DNA of 64,000 bases, taken from positions 18,453 to 82,452 of the forward strand of contig NZ_BMZT01000012.1 in the NCBI RefSeq assembly GCF_014652935.1. Reading direction: 5' to 3'. The notes beneath the pieces are model-generated. The model was not told where the DNA came from. It saw only the letters and a list, made by a program, of their open reading frames with translations, and made no database searches. Source of the stretch: Luteimonas padinae (GTDB lineage: Bacteria > Pseudomonadota > Gammaproteobacteria > Xanthomonadales > Xanthomonadaceae). This document shows positions 18,489 through 27,527 of the stretch, in pieces. Positions within the stretch are counted from its first letter, which is position 1; the number at the start of each line of letters is the position of its first letter. The position numbers and the translations under genes are program-made.

Positions 18489-19877
18489 TCAGGTCACCAC
18501 TTCGTAGCACGGCCGGTACTCGCCAGAAATCTTCATCCGCCGCTGCTCCACGAACGCCCGCAGCAGGTCGTCCAGTGCCCGCATCATGTCCTCGGCGCCG
18601 TGGATCTGGAACGGGCCGTACTGCTCCACGCGCCGCATCCCGTCCTCCTTCACGTTCCCCGCCACGATCCCCGAGAACGCCCGGCGCAGGTCCGCGGCCA
18701 GCTCATGCGGCTTGCGCCCGTGGTGCAGGTCCAGCCCCGCCATCGCCTCGTGCGTCGGCACGAACGGCTGCTGGAACGGCAGCGGGATGTCCAGTCCCCA
18801 GTTGAAGTAGAACGAGTCCTTGTTCTGGATCCTCGCCTCGCGCACGCGCTTGACGCCCGCGGCCATGGCGCGCGCAACGGCCTGCGGGTCGCCGACGATG
18901 ATCTCGTAGCGCGAGGCGGCGGCGTCGCCCAGGGTCAGGCGGATGAAGCGGTCGATCTGCTCGAAGTACGGCGCCGAGGAGACGGGACCGGTCAGGATCA
19001 GCGGGAACGGCAGCGCTGCGTTTTCCTCGCGCAGCAACAGGCCGAGGAGGTACAGGATCTCTTCGGCCGTGCCCACGCCGCCGGGGAACACGATGATGCC
19101 GTGGCCGATGCGGACGAAGGCCTCGAGGCGCTTCTCGATGTCCGGCATGATGACCAGCTGGTTGACGATCGGATTCGGGCTCTCGGCGGCGATGATGCCG
19201 GGCTCGGTGATGCCGATGTAGCGCGGGCGGCGCTGGCGCTGCTTGGCGTGGGCGATGTTGGCGCCCTTCATCGGGCCCTTCATCGCACCCGGGCCGCAGC
19301 CGGTGCAGATGTCGAGGCCGCGCAAGCCGAGCTCGTAGCCGACCAGCTTGGTGTACTCGTACTCCACGCGGCTGATGGAGTGGCCGCCCCAGCAGACCAC
19401 GAGGTTCGGCTCGCTGGGATGCAGCAGGCGGGCGTTGCGCAGCAGTCCGAAGACGGCGTTGGTGATGCCGGCCGAGGAGTCGAGGTCGGCGGCGTACTCG
19501 GGGCCCAGCTCGATCGCCATGTAGGCGAGGTCGCGCACGGTGGCGAACAGCAGCTCGGCCACGCCGCGGATGATCTCGCCGTCGACGAAGGCCATCGCCG
19601 GGGCGCCCTTGAGGTCGATGCGCAGGCCACGGTCCTGCTGCAGCACCTGGATGTCGAAGTCGGGGTACATCTCCTGCGCGGCACGCGGATCGTCGTTGGC
19701 GCTGCCGCTGGTGAGCACGGCGAGCGCACAGCGGCGCAGCAGGTCGTGCAGGCCGCCGGACGAGGCGTCCTTCAGGCGCGCCACCTCCTCGCGGGAGAGG
19801 ATGTCGAGGCCACCGCGCGGGTAGATGCGGGCGTCGACGGTCGGGAGGGTGGCCTCGGGCCGGGTGGCGATGGTCAT
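18489..19877 (-). CDS. ppnN: nucleotide 5'-monophosphate nucleosidase PpnN (YgdH type)
   Basis: A 462-residue LOG-family enzyme that cleaves purine and pyrimidine nucleoside monophosphates to base and ribose 5-phosphate, regulated by (p)ppGpp in E. coli. The N-terminal domain (residues 1-140) and the C-terminal extension are those of the YgdH/PpnN type rather than the short cytokinin-activating LOG. The core shows CWGGHS, GCGPGAMKGPMKGA and the active-site signature PGGVGTAEE. A leader of roughly 40 bases with purine-rich AAGAAGAGA precedes the ATG. It ends convergent to the histidine kinase gene. Confidence 0.9.
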   Translation of the reverse strand: MTIATRPEATLPTVDARIYPRGGLDILSREEVARLKDASSGGLHDLLRRCALAVLTSGSANDDPRAAQEMYPDFDIQVLQQDRGLRIDLKGAPAMAFVDGEIIRGVAELLFATVRDLAYMAIELGPEYAADLDSSAGITNAVFGLLRNARLLHPSEPNLVVCWGGHSISRVEYEYTKLVGYELGLRGLDICTGCGPGAMKGPMKGANIAHAKQRQRRPRYIGITEPGIIAAESPNPIVNQLVIMPDIEKRLEAFVRIGHGIIVFPGGVGTAEEILYLLGLLLREENAALPFPLILTGPVSSAPYFEQIDRFIRLTLGDAAASRYEIIVGDPQAVARAMAAGVKRVREARIQNKDSFYFNWGLDIPLPFQQPFVPTHEAMAGLDLHHGRKPHELAADLRRAFSGIVAGNVKEDGMRRVEQYGPFQIHGAEDMMRALDDLLRAFVEQRRMKISGEYRPCYEVVT

Positions 19878-19950
19878 CTGCTGTCTCTTCTTCTTGTTCT
19901 TGTCGTGTTTTCAGGCCAGCGACTCTAGCGCAACGGGGCCCCGGAACGGA

Positions 19951-19975
19951 AACGGCCGGGGCAAGCCCGGCCGTT
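19951..19975 (-). terminator. strong hairpin after the TonB-dependent receptor gene
   Basis: A perfect 10-bp GC-rich stem (AACGGCCGGG at 19951-19960 and CCCGGCCGTT at 19966-19975) with a five-base loop lies 25 bases after the receptor stop. The following tract is TCCGTTCC, not a pure U-run, so termination strength is uncertain. Confidence 0.5.
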
Positions 19976-19999
19976 CCGTTTGACGCGTGTGGTGCTGGA

Positions 20000-22900
20000 T
20001 CAGAACTTGTACTTCAGGCTCAGCATGACCGACCAGCGGGAGACGGCGGTGTTGATGCCGTCGCCGTTGTTCTCCTGGATACCGGAGTTGTCGGTCGAAC
20101 CGCTGAAGTTGTAGACGTACTTGCCGGTCTCCGGATCGATACCCGCGTAGTTGGCCACGCGGCGGGTGGAGTAGAACCCGTAGTCGTCGATCAGGCCCCA
20201 GTCCTTATTGATCAGGTTGCCCACGTTCATGATGTCCAAGGCGATTTCCGCCTTGTGGCCGTCGAAGAACATCGGGATTTCCTGGCTCACGCGGACGTCG
20301 AAGCTGTTGGTCCAGCCGGCGCGGAAGGCGTTGGCCGGGGCCACCTGGCCGCGGAAGGCATTCAGCTCGGGAGCATTGGTTTCCATCCACTCGAAGAAGG
20401 CCTGCTCCATCGCGGCGCCACCGGTCCACAGCACGTCACCCGGACCATTCGGAACGTAGAACAGGTCGTTCGTGGTGGCGCTGTCACCGTTGATGTCGTT
20501 GTAGTAGATGTAGCTGAACGGACGACCCGAGCGACCTTCGTAGAACAGGCCGGCGGTGGTCATGTTGTCGCCGAAGAACGCCTTCTGCCAGGTCAGGGCC
20601 GCGGTGAAGCGGTCCTTGATGGCATAACGCGAGTTGTGCCCGATCGGCTCATTGGTATTGAAGACGAGCGTGTTGTTCCAGTTCGACGAGTTCTGCGAGC
20701 TCGTCGCCGGGCTGAACTCCGTGGCGTCGGTGTAGGTGTAGCCCACGGTCCAGGCCCACTGGTCGACCATCGGCTTGGACAGCGCCAGAGTCAGCTGGCG
20801 GGCCGAGCCCTTGTCGGTGTTGCGGATCACGATGGCCTGATCGACATCGGGATGCTTGTTGGCACGGTTCGCTGCGCCACCGCTGCCGTTGGTCATGCCG
20901 AAGCGGCCGGAGTTGGCGGGATCCAGGCCAGCCTCGTTCCAGTACAGCATGCGTCCATCCTGACCCTGGAAGGTCGGGGAACCGACGTCGATACGGTCGA
21001 ACCACAGCGCGTTCTTGTTCTTGGTCACCAGCAGCTCGGCCGAAGCCACGATGCCGTACCACGGCAGCTCATGGTCGAACGCCAGGTTGGCCTTCCAGAT
21101 CGAAGGCAGGGCCAGACCCGGCTCCATGATGTCGGCAATGATCCGGGCCGGGGCCGCATCACCGGTCGGAACCGCCGGCGGCACCGTGACGTTGAACTCC
21201 GGGATTTCATCACCGCGGGAACGGTTGAGGCTGTAGCTGTCGAAGTTCAGGCCGGTGTTCTGGAACGGGCCGGCCAGCCAGACGTTCGGGTTGCCACCCT
21301 GGAACAGGCCGACGCCGCCGCGCAGCTGGGTCGGGCGCTCGCTGTCGAAGGTGTAGTTGAAGCCGAAGCGCGGCTGCCACAGCTTCTTGTCGAGGGTCAC
21401 GCTGTTGTCGAGGCCGTAGATTTCCTCGATGCGCGGGTTGTAGATCGGCGAGTCGCCGAACTCGGGCATGTCGACGCGGACGCCGAACATCAGGCTCAGG
21501 TTGTAGTTCACCGCCCAGGTGTCCTGCACGAACAGGCCCAGGTTCTCGAACTGGTACGCGGCCGGGATGTCCGAACGGCTGCCACCCGGACGCGGGGCGC
21601 GCAGGTCGTAGCGCAGCGCGTTGCCTGCCTCGAAGTCTTCCAGGCTGTCGAACGTCCACACGCCGTTGAGGTCACGGCCGTAGAAGTTGAGGATGTCGTT
21701 GTCCTCGTAGTCGAAGCCGAACTTCAGGGTGTGGTCGCCCACGTACCAGGTGCCGGCGCCGAAGAACGTGGTCTGCTTGGTGTCGACGACGTTGACGTGG
21801 CGGTTGCGCTCGGTGCCGAGGTTGATGCTGTCCTGGCCGGCGCCGACGTTGTTGATGAAGATCGTCGGCAGGTCGGCGTAGGTCGAGGCGACCGAGGAGT
21901 AGTCGCGCTGCGAGACCTTGAACTCGGTCGAGAAGTTGTCGCTCCAGTCGCTGAACAGCTCGGCGACGGTGCTCTCGAAGGTCTTGTTCTGGTCGTACCA
22001 GTAGCTCGACAGCGAGATGCTGCTGCTGCCGAAGCCGACCAGCTTCGGCACCACTTCCTCGGTCTTGCTGTAGCGCAGGGCCGCACGGTGGTTGTCGTTG
22101 ATGTTCCAGTCGAGCTTGACCGCGTACTCCTCGATGTCGGTCTCGGAGATGCTGGGCGGGTTCAGGCTGCCCGGATCGAAGCCGAAGCGGTTGGCGGCCG
22201 CGATCACGCGCTGCACGTCGGCATCGGTGATGTCACCGTCGCCGTACGGGGTGCCGGACAGGCTGGTGCCCGGACGCTCGCGCTTGAACTGCTCGTAGTT
22301 GGCGAAGAAGAACAGGCGGTCCTTGATGATCGGGCCACCCAGGGTGAAGCCGTAGGTCTCTTCCTTGTTGAAGCCGGCGAAGTCGACGCCGCGCAGCTCG
22401 TCGCGCACCCAGTCACCGTCGCGGACCGTGTAGTAGGCGCTGCCGTGGAATTCGTTGGTACCCGACTTGGTCACGGCGTTGACCACCGCGCCGGTGCCAC
22501 CGGAGATGGTGGTGTCGTAGTTGGCCAGGTCGATCTGAATTTCCTCGATCGCGTCCATGGAGACCGGCTGGCGCTCGGTCGGCATGTTGTTGGCCTCGAG
22601 GCCGAACGGGTCGGAGTTGCTGACGCCGTCGATGCGGATCACGTTGAAGCGCGAGTTCTGGCCACCGGCCGAGATCGAGCCGTCGGCCTTGCTGATCTGC
22701 GAGATGCGCGGGTCGAGGCGGATGTAGTCCTGGATGTTGCGCGACGCCGAAGGCAGGGCCTCGATGGTGTCGTTGTTGAGGTTGGTGCCGGTGCCCATCT
22801 TGGTGGCACTGAAGATCTCGGAGCCGCCGGCCACGCCGACCGCGGTCACGGTGGCGAGCGTGGTGACGTCGCCGGTGAGCTGGGCGTTGACGGTGTTGGC

Positions 22901-23221
22901 GGCGTTCAGGCCGAGGAACACGTTGTCCTCGGTCTTGGTGCCGGCGCCGGCCTTGGTGATGGTGATCTCGTACGGACCACCCACGCGCAGGCCGCGGGCG
23001 CTGTAGCGGCCGCTGGCGTCGGTGACCACGCGGCTGGTGGTGCCCGACTCGACGTGGACGATGGTGACTTCTGCATTGGTGACCGGCTGCCCGTCGCTTC
23101 CGATGACGACACCGCCCACGCCGGCGGACGTGGCGCTCTGGGCGAAGACGGGTGCGGCGGCAAGCGCGGCGATCAGGCCGAGCGAAAGTTTCGACACACG
23201 GAATGCGTTGCGACGGGTCAT
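20000..23221 (-). CDS. TonB-dependent outer-membrane receptor with N-terminal carboxypeptidase-regulatory-like domain (Oar type)
   Basis: A 1073-residue outer-membrane protein. The signal peptide ends near PVFAQS. Residues 30-115 form a carboxypeptidase-regulatory-like beta-sandwich (VIGSDGQPVTNAEVTIVHVESGTT, SGRYSARGL). A plug domain follows (DYIRLDPRI, then GQNSRFNVIRIDGVSN), then a long beta-barrel ending in the aromatic C-terminal strand LSLKYKF. Such Oar-like receptors are expanded in Xanthomonadaceae; their ligands, probably peptides or oligosaccharides, are mostly unknown. ATG 23221 is chosen because the signal peptide begins there. The 156 bases upstream to the next gene are AT-richer than average and probably hold the promoter. 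Confidence 0.9.
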   Translation of the reverse strand: MTRRNAFRVSKLSLGLIAALAAAPVFAQSATSAGVGGVVIGSDGQPVTNAEVTIVHVESGTTSRVVTDASGRYSARGLRVGGPYEITITKAGAGTKTEDNVFLGLNAANTVNAQLTGDVTTLATVTAVGVAGGSEIFSATKMGTGTNLNNDTIEALPSASRNIQDYIRLDPRISQISKADGSISAGGQNSRFNVIRIDGVSNSDPFGLEANNMPTERQPVSMDAIEEIQIDLANYDTTISGGTGAVVNAVTKSGTNEFHGSAYYTVRDGDWVRDELRGVDFAGFNKEETYGFTLGGPIIKDRLFFFANYEQFKRERPGTSLSGTPYGDGDITDADVQRVIAAANRFGFDPGSLNPPSISETDIEEYAVKLDWNINDNHRAALRYSKTEEVVPKLVGFGSSSISLSSYWYDQNKTFESTVAELFSDWSDNFSTEFKVSQRDYSSVASTYADLPTIFINNVGAGQDSINLGTERNRHVNVVDTKQTTFFGAGTWYVGDHTLKFGFDYEDNDILNFYGRDLNGVWTFDSLEDFEAGNALRYDLRAPRPGGSRSDIPAAYQFENLGLFVQDTWAVNYNLSLMFGVRVDMPEFGDSPIYNPRIEEIYGLDNSVTLDKKLWQPRFGFNYTFDSERPTQLRGGVGLFQGGNPNVWLAGPFQNTGLNFDSYSLNRSRGDEIPEFNVTVPPAVPTGDAAPARIIADIMEPGLALPSIWKANLAFDHELPWYGIVASAELLVTKNKNALWFDRIDVGSPTFQGQDGRMLYWNEAGLDPANSGRFGMTNGSGGAANRANKHPDVDQAIVIRNTDKGSARQLTLALSKPMVDQWAWTVGYTYTDATEFSPATSSQNSSNWNNTLVFNTNEPIGHNSRYAIKDRFTAALTWQKAFFGDNMTTAGLFYEGRSGRPFSYIYYNDINGDSATTNDLFYVPNGPGDVLWTGGAAMEQAFFEWMETNAPELNAFRGQVAPANAFRAGWTNSFDVRVSQEIPMFFDGHKAEIALDIMNVGNLINKDWGLIDDYGFYSTRRVANYAGIDPETGKYVYNFSGSTDNSGIQENNGDGINTAVSRWSVMLSLKYKF

Positions 23222-23377
23222 GGCTGGACTCTTGGCAAGGAAAAACGGAAACCGCGCCGACAGGCACGGACGGACGATGTCGTTTGGTGGTTCCCACTCA
23301 CGCCGCGACCGCCTGGCGGCAGCGGTTAACAACAGATTAACACATTAGCCGCCGCATATGACAGCCGGATGACGGTT

Positions 23378-23977
23378 TCACGCCGGGGTCAGGGAGCCCA
23401 GGTAGCCGGCCACCCCGTCCATCAGCATCTGCACGGAAATGGCGACCAGCAGCATGCCCATCAGGCGCTCGACGGCGGTGAGGGCGCGGGCCCCCAGGAG
23501 GCGGTAGAGCCAGGGGGCGCAGAACAGGATGGCTGCGGTGGCGCCCCAGGCGACGCCGAGCGCCAGGCTCCATTCCCAGAGCCGCTCGGGCTCGCGGCTG
23601 CCCATCAGCATCACCGCGGCCATGCCCGACGGCCCGGCGACCAGCGGGACCGCCAGCGGCACGATGAAGGGCTCGCCCCCGGGCAGCTCGCCCATCAGGC
23701 CCTCGGGCGGCGGGAAGATCATGCGGATGCCGATCAGGAACAGCACGATGCCGCCGGCGATCGACACCGACTCCTGGCGCAGGTGCATGACCTCGAGGGC
23801 GTACTTGCCCACCCACAGGAAGACCATCAGCACGCCGAGCGCGATCAGCAGCTCGCGCGCCAGCACCACGCGCTGCCGCTTCGGCGGCAGGTGGCGCAGG
23901 ATGCTGAGGAACACCGGGATGTTGCCCAGCGGGTCCAGGATCAGGAACAGCAGCAGGGCGGCGGAGACGACGGTCAT
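23378..23977 (-). CDS. MarC-family integral membrane protein
   Basis: A 199-residue protein of the MarC/YhgN (UPF0056) family with six predicted membrane helices. The family signature FLILDPLGNIPVFLSIL is at residues 10-26, and IPLAVPLVAGPS-type sequence (FIVPLAVPLVAGPSG) opens the second half. Despite the historic name, MarC proteins have no proven role in multiple antibiotic resistance. Its start overlaps the stop of the SDR gene by four bases, making it the third gene of grxD-SDR-marC. Confidence 0.87.
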   Translation of the reverse strand: MTVVSAALLLFLILDPLGNIPVFLSILRHLPPKRQRVVLARELLIALGVLMVFLWVGKYALEVMHLRQESVSIAGGIVLFLIGIRMIFPPPEGLMGELPGGEPFIVPLAVPLVAGPSGMAAVMLMGSREPERLWEWSLALGVAWGATAAILFCAPWLYRLLGARALTAVERLMGMLLVAISVQMLMDGVAGYLGSLTPA

Positions 23978-24723
23978 GGCGAGGGCGCCCAGGCCTGGCC
24001 TCGATGCGCGGCGCCGGCGGACGACAGGAGGGTGACGCAGGCCCCGGCCGCCGCCGCCGGATCGCGGGCACGGCGGTCATCGTCCGAGACGTGCGAGCGC
24101 GCGCGCAGCGGCGTGCGCATCGGCCCCGGACGGAGCCCGTGGAAGCGGACGGGTCCGGTGCCGTGCTCGGCGTGCAGGGTGTCGAGCAAAGCGCGCTGGC
24201 CGTGCTGGGCGACGCCGTAGGCGCCGCGGTAGGCGGAGGCCCCCTCGTCATCGAGGACGAACACCACCGCGGCATCCGACGCCTGGCGCAGCAGCGGCAG
24301 GCAGGCCCGGGTCAGCCACCAGCGCGCGGTGAGGTCGACGTGCAGCGCGCGCGCGAACTGGCCGGGATCGGTGTGTTCCAGCGGCGTCAGGCCGGGGAAC
24401 TCGGCGGCGCAGTGCAGCAGGCCGTCCAGGCGCCCCAGCTGCGCGCCCACCCGATCGGCCAGCTCCACGTAGTCGCCATACTCCGCTCCCGAGAGGTCGA
24501 AGGGATAGTTGACCGGTTCCGGCAGCCCAGACGGATCGCGCGCGATCGCGTCGTAGACCCGGTTGAGCTTAGGGACCTTGCGCCCCAGCAGCACCACGGT
24601 GGCGCCCGCGCGCGCGCAGGCATGCGCGGCGGCGGCGCCCAGGCCGCCGTGGGCACCGGTCACCAGGACCACACGGCCGGCCAGTGCGGCCGGCGCGCCT
24701 GCGGCGGCCGCGGGCGTGCTCAC
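23974..24723 (-). CDS. short-chain dehydrogenase/reductase-like protein without catalytic Lys
   Basis: A 249-residue Rossmann-fold protein resembling the YciK branch of SDRs. The cofactor loop TGAHGGLG is intact near residue 22, followed by LLGRKVPKLNRVYDAI and a nucleotide-binding strand. At the active site, where SDRs have Ser, then Tyr-x-x-x-Lys, this protein reads DDEGAS and YGVAQ: the Tyr is present, the Lys is Gln, and the Ser position looks altered. It may bind NAD(P) without oxidoreductase activity or use another mechanism. The GTG start at 24723 overlaps the grxD stop by four bases (GTGA). Confidence 0.8.
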   Translation of the reverse strand: MSTPAAAAGAPAALAGRVVLVTGAHGGLGAAAAHACARAGATVVLLGRKVPKLNRVYDAIARDPSGLPEPVNYPFDLSGAEYGDYVELADRVGAQLGRLDGLLHCAAEFPGLTPLEHTDPGQFARALHVDLTARWWLTRACLPLLRQASDAAVVFVLDDEGASAYRGAYGVAQHGQRALLDTLHAEHGTGPVRFHGLRPGPMRTPLRARSHVSDDDRRARDPAAAAGACVTLLSSAGAAHRGQAWAPSP

Positions 24724-25046
24724 GCGGCCTGCGTCTCCGCGATCATGCGCGCGAGCTCGCCGGACTCGAAGAGTTCCATGGTGATGTCGCAGCCGCCGAT
24801 CAGCTCGCCGTTGATGAACAGCTGCGGGAAGGTCGGCCAGTTCGAGACGCGCGGCAGGTTGGCGCGGACCTCGGGGTCTTCCAGCACGTTGACGCTGTGC
24901 AGCGTGGCCATGTCCGCGCCGGCCTCGCGCAGCGCGCCCACGGTGCGGCTGGAGAAGCCGCACATCGGGAACTGCGGCGTGCCCTTCATGAAGAGGACGA
25001 TGGGATGGCCGGAAATCTCGGCCTGGATGCGTTCGATGATGGCCAT
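24720..25046 (-). CDS. grxD: monothiol glutaredoxin, Grx4/GrxD type
   Basis: A 108-residue class II glutaredoxin. The CGFS active site (FPMCGFSSR) binds a [2Fe-2S] cluster with glutathione and serves in iron-sulfur cluster delivery, commonly with BolA. WPTFPQLFINGELIGGCDI is the conserved glutathione-binding segment. GGAG precedes the ATG. It leads the grxD-SDR-marC operon and is divergent from the SOD-like gene, sharing a 75-base intergenic region. Confidence 0.95.
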   Translation of the reverse strand: MAIIERIQAEISGHPIVLFMKGTPQFPMCGFSSRTVGALREAGADMATLHSVNVLEDPEVRANLPRVSNWPTFPQLFINGELIGGCDITMELFESGELARMIAETQAA

Positions 25047-25121
25047 GCTGGCTCCGACGTGTCTGGCGGCGCGGCCAAGGGCCACGCAGCGCGCGATGGG
25101 GATCGCGCTATTGTAGCGTCC

Positions 25122-25709
25122 ATGGCCATCGAACTTGCCGCCCTGCCCTGGGACCGCACCGCGCTCGAGCCGCACCTGTCGGGCGACACCCTCGACCTCC
25201 ACCACGGCCGCCACCACCGCGCCCATGTCGACGCGGTCAATGCGCTGGCGCCGGGGGCTGGCATGGGGGCGGCCACGCTGGACGACATCGTGCGCGGCGC
25301 CCAGGGGGCGCTGCAGGCCCACGCGGCCCAGGCCTGGAACCTGGCGTTCCAGTGGCGCTGCCTGAAGCCCGCGGCCGCGGGCGGCGGTGGCGAGCCGCAG
25401 GGTGCCCTGGGCGAGGCGATTGTGCGCCGCTTCGGCGACTTCGCCCGCTTCCGCCAGCGCTTCGCGGCCATGGCCACGGCGCTGCAGGGCTCGGGCTGGA
25501 TCTGGCTGCTGCAGCGGCCGGACGGCTCGGTGGCCATGGCGGTGACCTCGAACACGGCGTCGCCGATCACCGGCGAGGATCGCCCCCTGTTCGGCCTGAG
25601 CCTGTGGGAGCACGCCTACGTGCTGGACTACCGCGAGGCCCGCGGGCGCTACGTCGAAGCCGTCTGGAACGTGGTCGACTGGGGATTCGTCGCCTCGAAC
25701 CTGAAGTGA
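25122..25709 (+). CDS. Fe/Mn superoxide dismutase-like protein lacking two metal ligands
   Basis: A 195-residue protein colinear with E. coli SodB: it begins IELAALPWDRTALEPHLS, has LHHGRHH, GSGWIWLL, and ends WEHAYVLDYREARGRYVEAVWNVVDW. Of the four metal ligands, His27 and the His of WEHAY (164) are kept. The second ligand His (NHTFYW in SodB) is Leu74 in NLAFQW, and the Asp ligand before WEHAY is Ser160. The active-site Tyr34 equivalent is His35. The protein should therefore not bind Fe or Mn in the normal way and is probably not a dismutase. TATTGT ends seven bases before the ATG with no Shine-Dalgarno sequence. Divergent from grxD. Confidence 0.85.
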   Translation: MAIELAALPWDRTALEPHLSGDTLDLHHGRHHRAHVDAVNALAPGAGMGAATLDDIVRGAQGALQAHAAQAWNLAFQWRCLKPAAAGGGGEPQGALGEAIVRRFGDFARFRQRFAAMATALQGSGWIWLLQRPDGSVAMAVTSNTASPITGEDRPLFGLSLWEHAYVLDYREARGRYVEAVWNVVDWGFVASNLK

Positions 25710-25787
25710 TTGGCAGGATGGGGCGAAGCTTGCGAAGGCTCATCCATGCGCATAGCATGCGCACGAAGCCCGCTGGATCCGGCAACC

Positions 25788-26039
25788 ATGAAAGCCATCT
25801 ACGACCCCAACGCTCCCAAGCGGCCGGTCAACCTGTCGCTCAACGAGGCACTGGTGGCGCAGGCGCGGCAGATGACCGGCAACCTGTCGGCGGAAGTGGA
25901 ATCCATGCTCGCCGACTTCGTGCAGCGCCAGAAGCAGCTGCGCGAGGCCGAGGCGCAGCGGCTGAAGCGCGCCGCGACGGCATGGAACCGCTTCGCCGAG
26001 AAACAGGGTTCGTTCGCCGACGAGTTCTCGACGCTCTGA
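25788..26039 (+). CDS. ccdA: CcdA-family antitoxin
   Basis: An 83-residue antitoxin. The N-terminal part, KRPVNLSLNEALVAQARQM, is the ribbon-helix-helix DNA-binding segment of CcdA, and the C-terminal part ends FAEKQGSFADEFSTL, matching the toxin-binding tail of CcdA (typically GSFADE). It should neutralise the adjacent toxin and autorepress the pair. The upstream ATG-containing extension was rejected because homologues begin near the RHH strand. Confidence 0.87.
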   Translation: MKAIYDPNAPKRPVNLSLNEALVAQARQMTGNLSAEVESMLADFVQRQKQLREAEAQRLKRAATAWNRFAEKQGSFADEFSTL

Positions 26040-26360
26040 GTGGGCCAGTTCGACGTCCACCGCAATCCCGGCAGGCACCGCGCGGCAATTCCTTTCGTGG
26101 TGGTCGTGCAGTCCGCCGCGTTCGACGACTACCGGCGGCGCGTGGTGGTTCCGCTGGTACGCAAGTCGCACGTCGGCGCGATCCACCACGCCGGCTTCAA
26201 TCCGGGTTTCGTGGTCGAAGGCGTTGCGGTGGTGCTGCACCCGCTGGAGCTGGTGTCGGTACCGCTGGAGGCGCTGGGCGATCCGGTGGCGTCGCTGGCC
26301 GCCGACGGCGACCGGATCATCGGCGCGCTCGATGAACTGCTGAGCCGGGCCTACGGCTGA
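26040..26360 (+). CDS. ccdB: CcdB-family toxin
   Basis: A 106-residue protein with the CcdB pattern: FDVHRNPG at the start, a FVVVVQSAAFD strand, RRVVVPLV, HPLELVSVPLEALG and a C-terminal helix. CcdB of the F plasmid poisons DNA gyrase through its last three residues, Trp-Gly-Ile. Here the C-terminus is Arg-Ala-Tyr-Gly, so the gyrase contact may differ. The GTG start directly abuts the ccdA stop (TGA|GTG), typical of coupled toxin-antitoxin translation. It converges on purK, 24 bases away. Confidence 0.85.
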   Translation: MGQFDVHRNPGRHRAAIPFVVVVQSAAFDDYRRRVVVPLVRKSHVGAIHHAGFNPGFVVEGVAVVLHPLELVSVPLEALGDPVASLAADGDRIIGALDELLSRAYG

Positions 26361-26384
26361 ACCAGACCGGCCCGTGCGACGGGC

Positions 26385-27527
26385 TTACTGACGCAGCCGC
26401 GCGACGACTGGCGCGACCTGGGATTCGCGGCCGAGCGCGGCGCCCACTCGCTCCAGCGCTTCCGCCAACCCGCCCGACGTATCGGCCCGCAGCGTGGCAT
26501 GGCCGACCTTGCGGCCTTCGCGCGGGGCCTTGCCGTAGTCGTGCCAGTGGCCGCCTGCCTCGGCCAGCACCGGTTCGAGCTGCGGCATCTCGCCGATCCA
26601 GTTGAGCATGCAGGCCTGGCCAAGCGCGCGCGTCGCGCCCAGCGGCAGGCCCAGCACGGCACGCAGGTGGTTGGCGAACTGGGACGTCTCGGCCCCTTCG
26701 ATCGTCCAGTGGCCGGAGTTGTGCACGCGCGGGGCCAGCTCGTTGGCCAGCAGCTCGCCGTCGCGGCAGAACAGCTCCAGCGCGAACACGCCAACGTAGT
26801 CCAGGGCTTCGGCCAGCGCGCGCGCATGGCCCACCGCGCGCGCCTCCAGCGCGGCGTCCACGTTCGCCGGCGCCAGGCTCGCGGACAGCACACCGTCGAC
26901 GTGCCAGTTCTCGGTCAGCGGCCAGGTGCGGAACTCGCCGTCGCGGCCGCGCACGGCCACCACGCTCAGCTCGCGCTCGAAGGGCACGAAGGCCTCGAGG
27001 ATCAGCCCACCGCTGGCGGCCTGCGCGCCCAGCGCCTCCCAGGCGGCACCGGCATCGCCCGCGGTGCGGATGCGGAACTGGCCCTTGCCGTCGTAGCCCA
27101 GCCGCCGCGTTTTTAGGATGCAGGGCACGCCCAGGCGGGCGATCGCGGCGTCGAGGTCGGCCGGTGTGTCGACCGCCACGTAGCCCGGCACCGGGATGCC
27201 GAGTTCGCCGAACAGCGTCTTCTCGGCCAGCCGGTCCTGGCTGGTGCCCAGCGCCCGCGGATTGGGGAACATCGGCACCCGCTCGCTCAGCCACTGCGCG
27301 GAACCGGCGGGCACGTTCTCGAAGTCGAAGGTGGCGATGTCGATGCCGGAGGCGAACTCCGCCAGCGCCTCGCCATCGCGATAGTCGCCGACCACCAGCG
27401 GCGCGAACTGGCCGGCGCAGGCCTCGGCGCTGGTGTCCATCACCGAGAAGCGCAGGCCGAGCGGTGCGCCCGCGAGGGCCATCATGCGCGCCAGCTGGCC
27501 GCCGCCGAGGATCCCGACGGTGGTCAC
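26385..27527 (-). CDS. purK: 5-(carboxyamino)imidazole ribonucleotide synthase
   Basis: A 380-residue ATP-grasp enzyme that converts AIR, ATP and bicarbonate to N5-CAIR in purine synthesis. The N-terminal GGGQLARMM loop, the ATP-grasp segment [28 protein letters not shown], and the metal-binding [16 protein letters not shown] are visible. The gene starts with GTG overlapping the purE stop by four bases, so both are one transcript. Confidence 0.95.
   Translation of the reverse strand: MTTVGILGGGQLARMMALAGAPLGLRFSVMDTSAEACAGQFAPLVVGDYRDGEALAEFASGIDIATFDFENVPAGSAQWLSERVPMFPNPRALGTSQDRLAEKTLFGELGIPVPGYVAVDTPADLDAAIARLGVPCILKTRRLGYDGKGQFRIRTAGDAGAAWEALGAQAASGGLILEAFVPFERELSVVAVRGRDGEFRTWPLTENWHVDGVLSASLAPANVDAALEARAVGHARALAEALDYVGVFALELFCRDGELLANELAPRVHNSGHWTIEGAETSQFANHLRAVLGLPLGATRALGQACMLNWIGEMPQLEPVLAEAGGHWHDYGKAPREGRKVGHATLRADTSGGLAEALERVGAALGRESQVAPVVARLRQ

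Noticed and set aside
20255..23329. Plus-strand open frame of about 1000 codons opposite the TonB-dependent receptor
   Set aside because: Same shadow effect: low-complexity Val/Ala/Gly/Asp composition, no recognisable motif, and the receptor on the other strand has a complete domain architecture.
23378..23977. Multiple antibiotic resistance determinant
   Set aside because: MarC-family proteins carry the name historically but have no shown resistance function.
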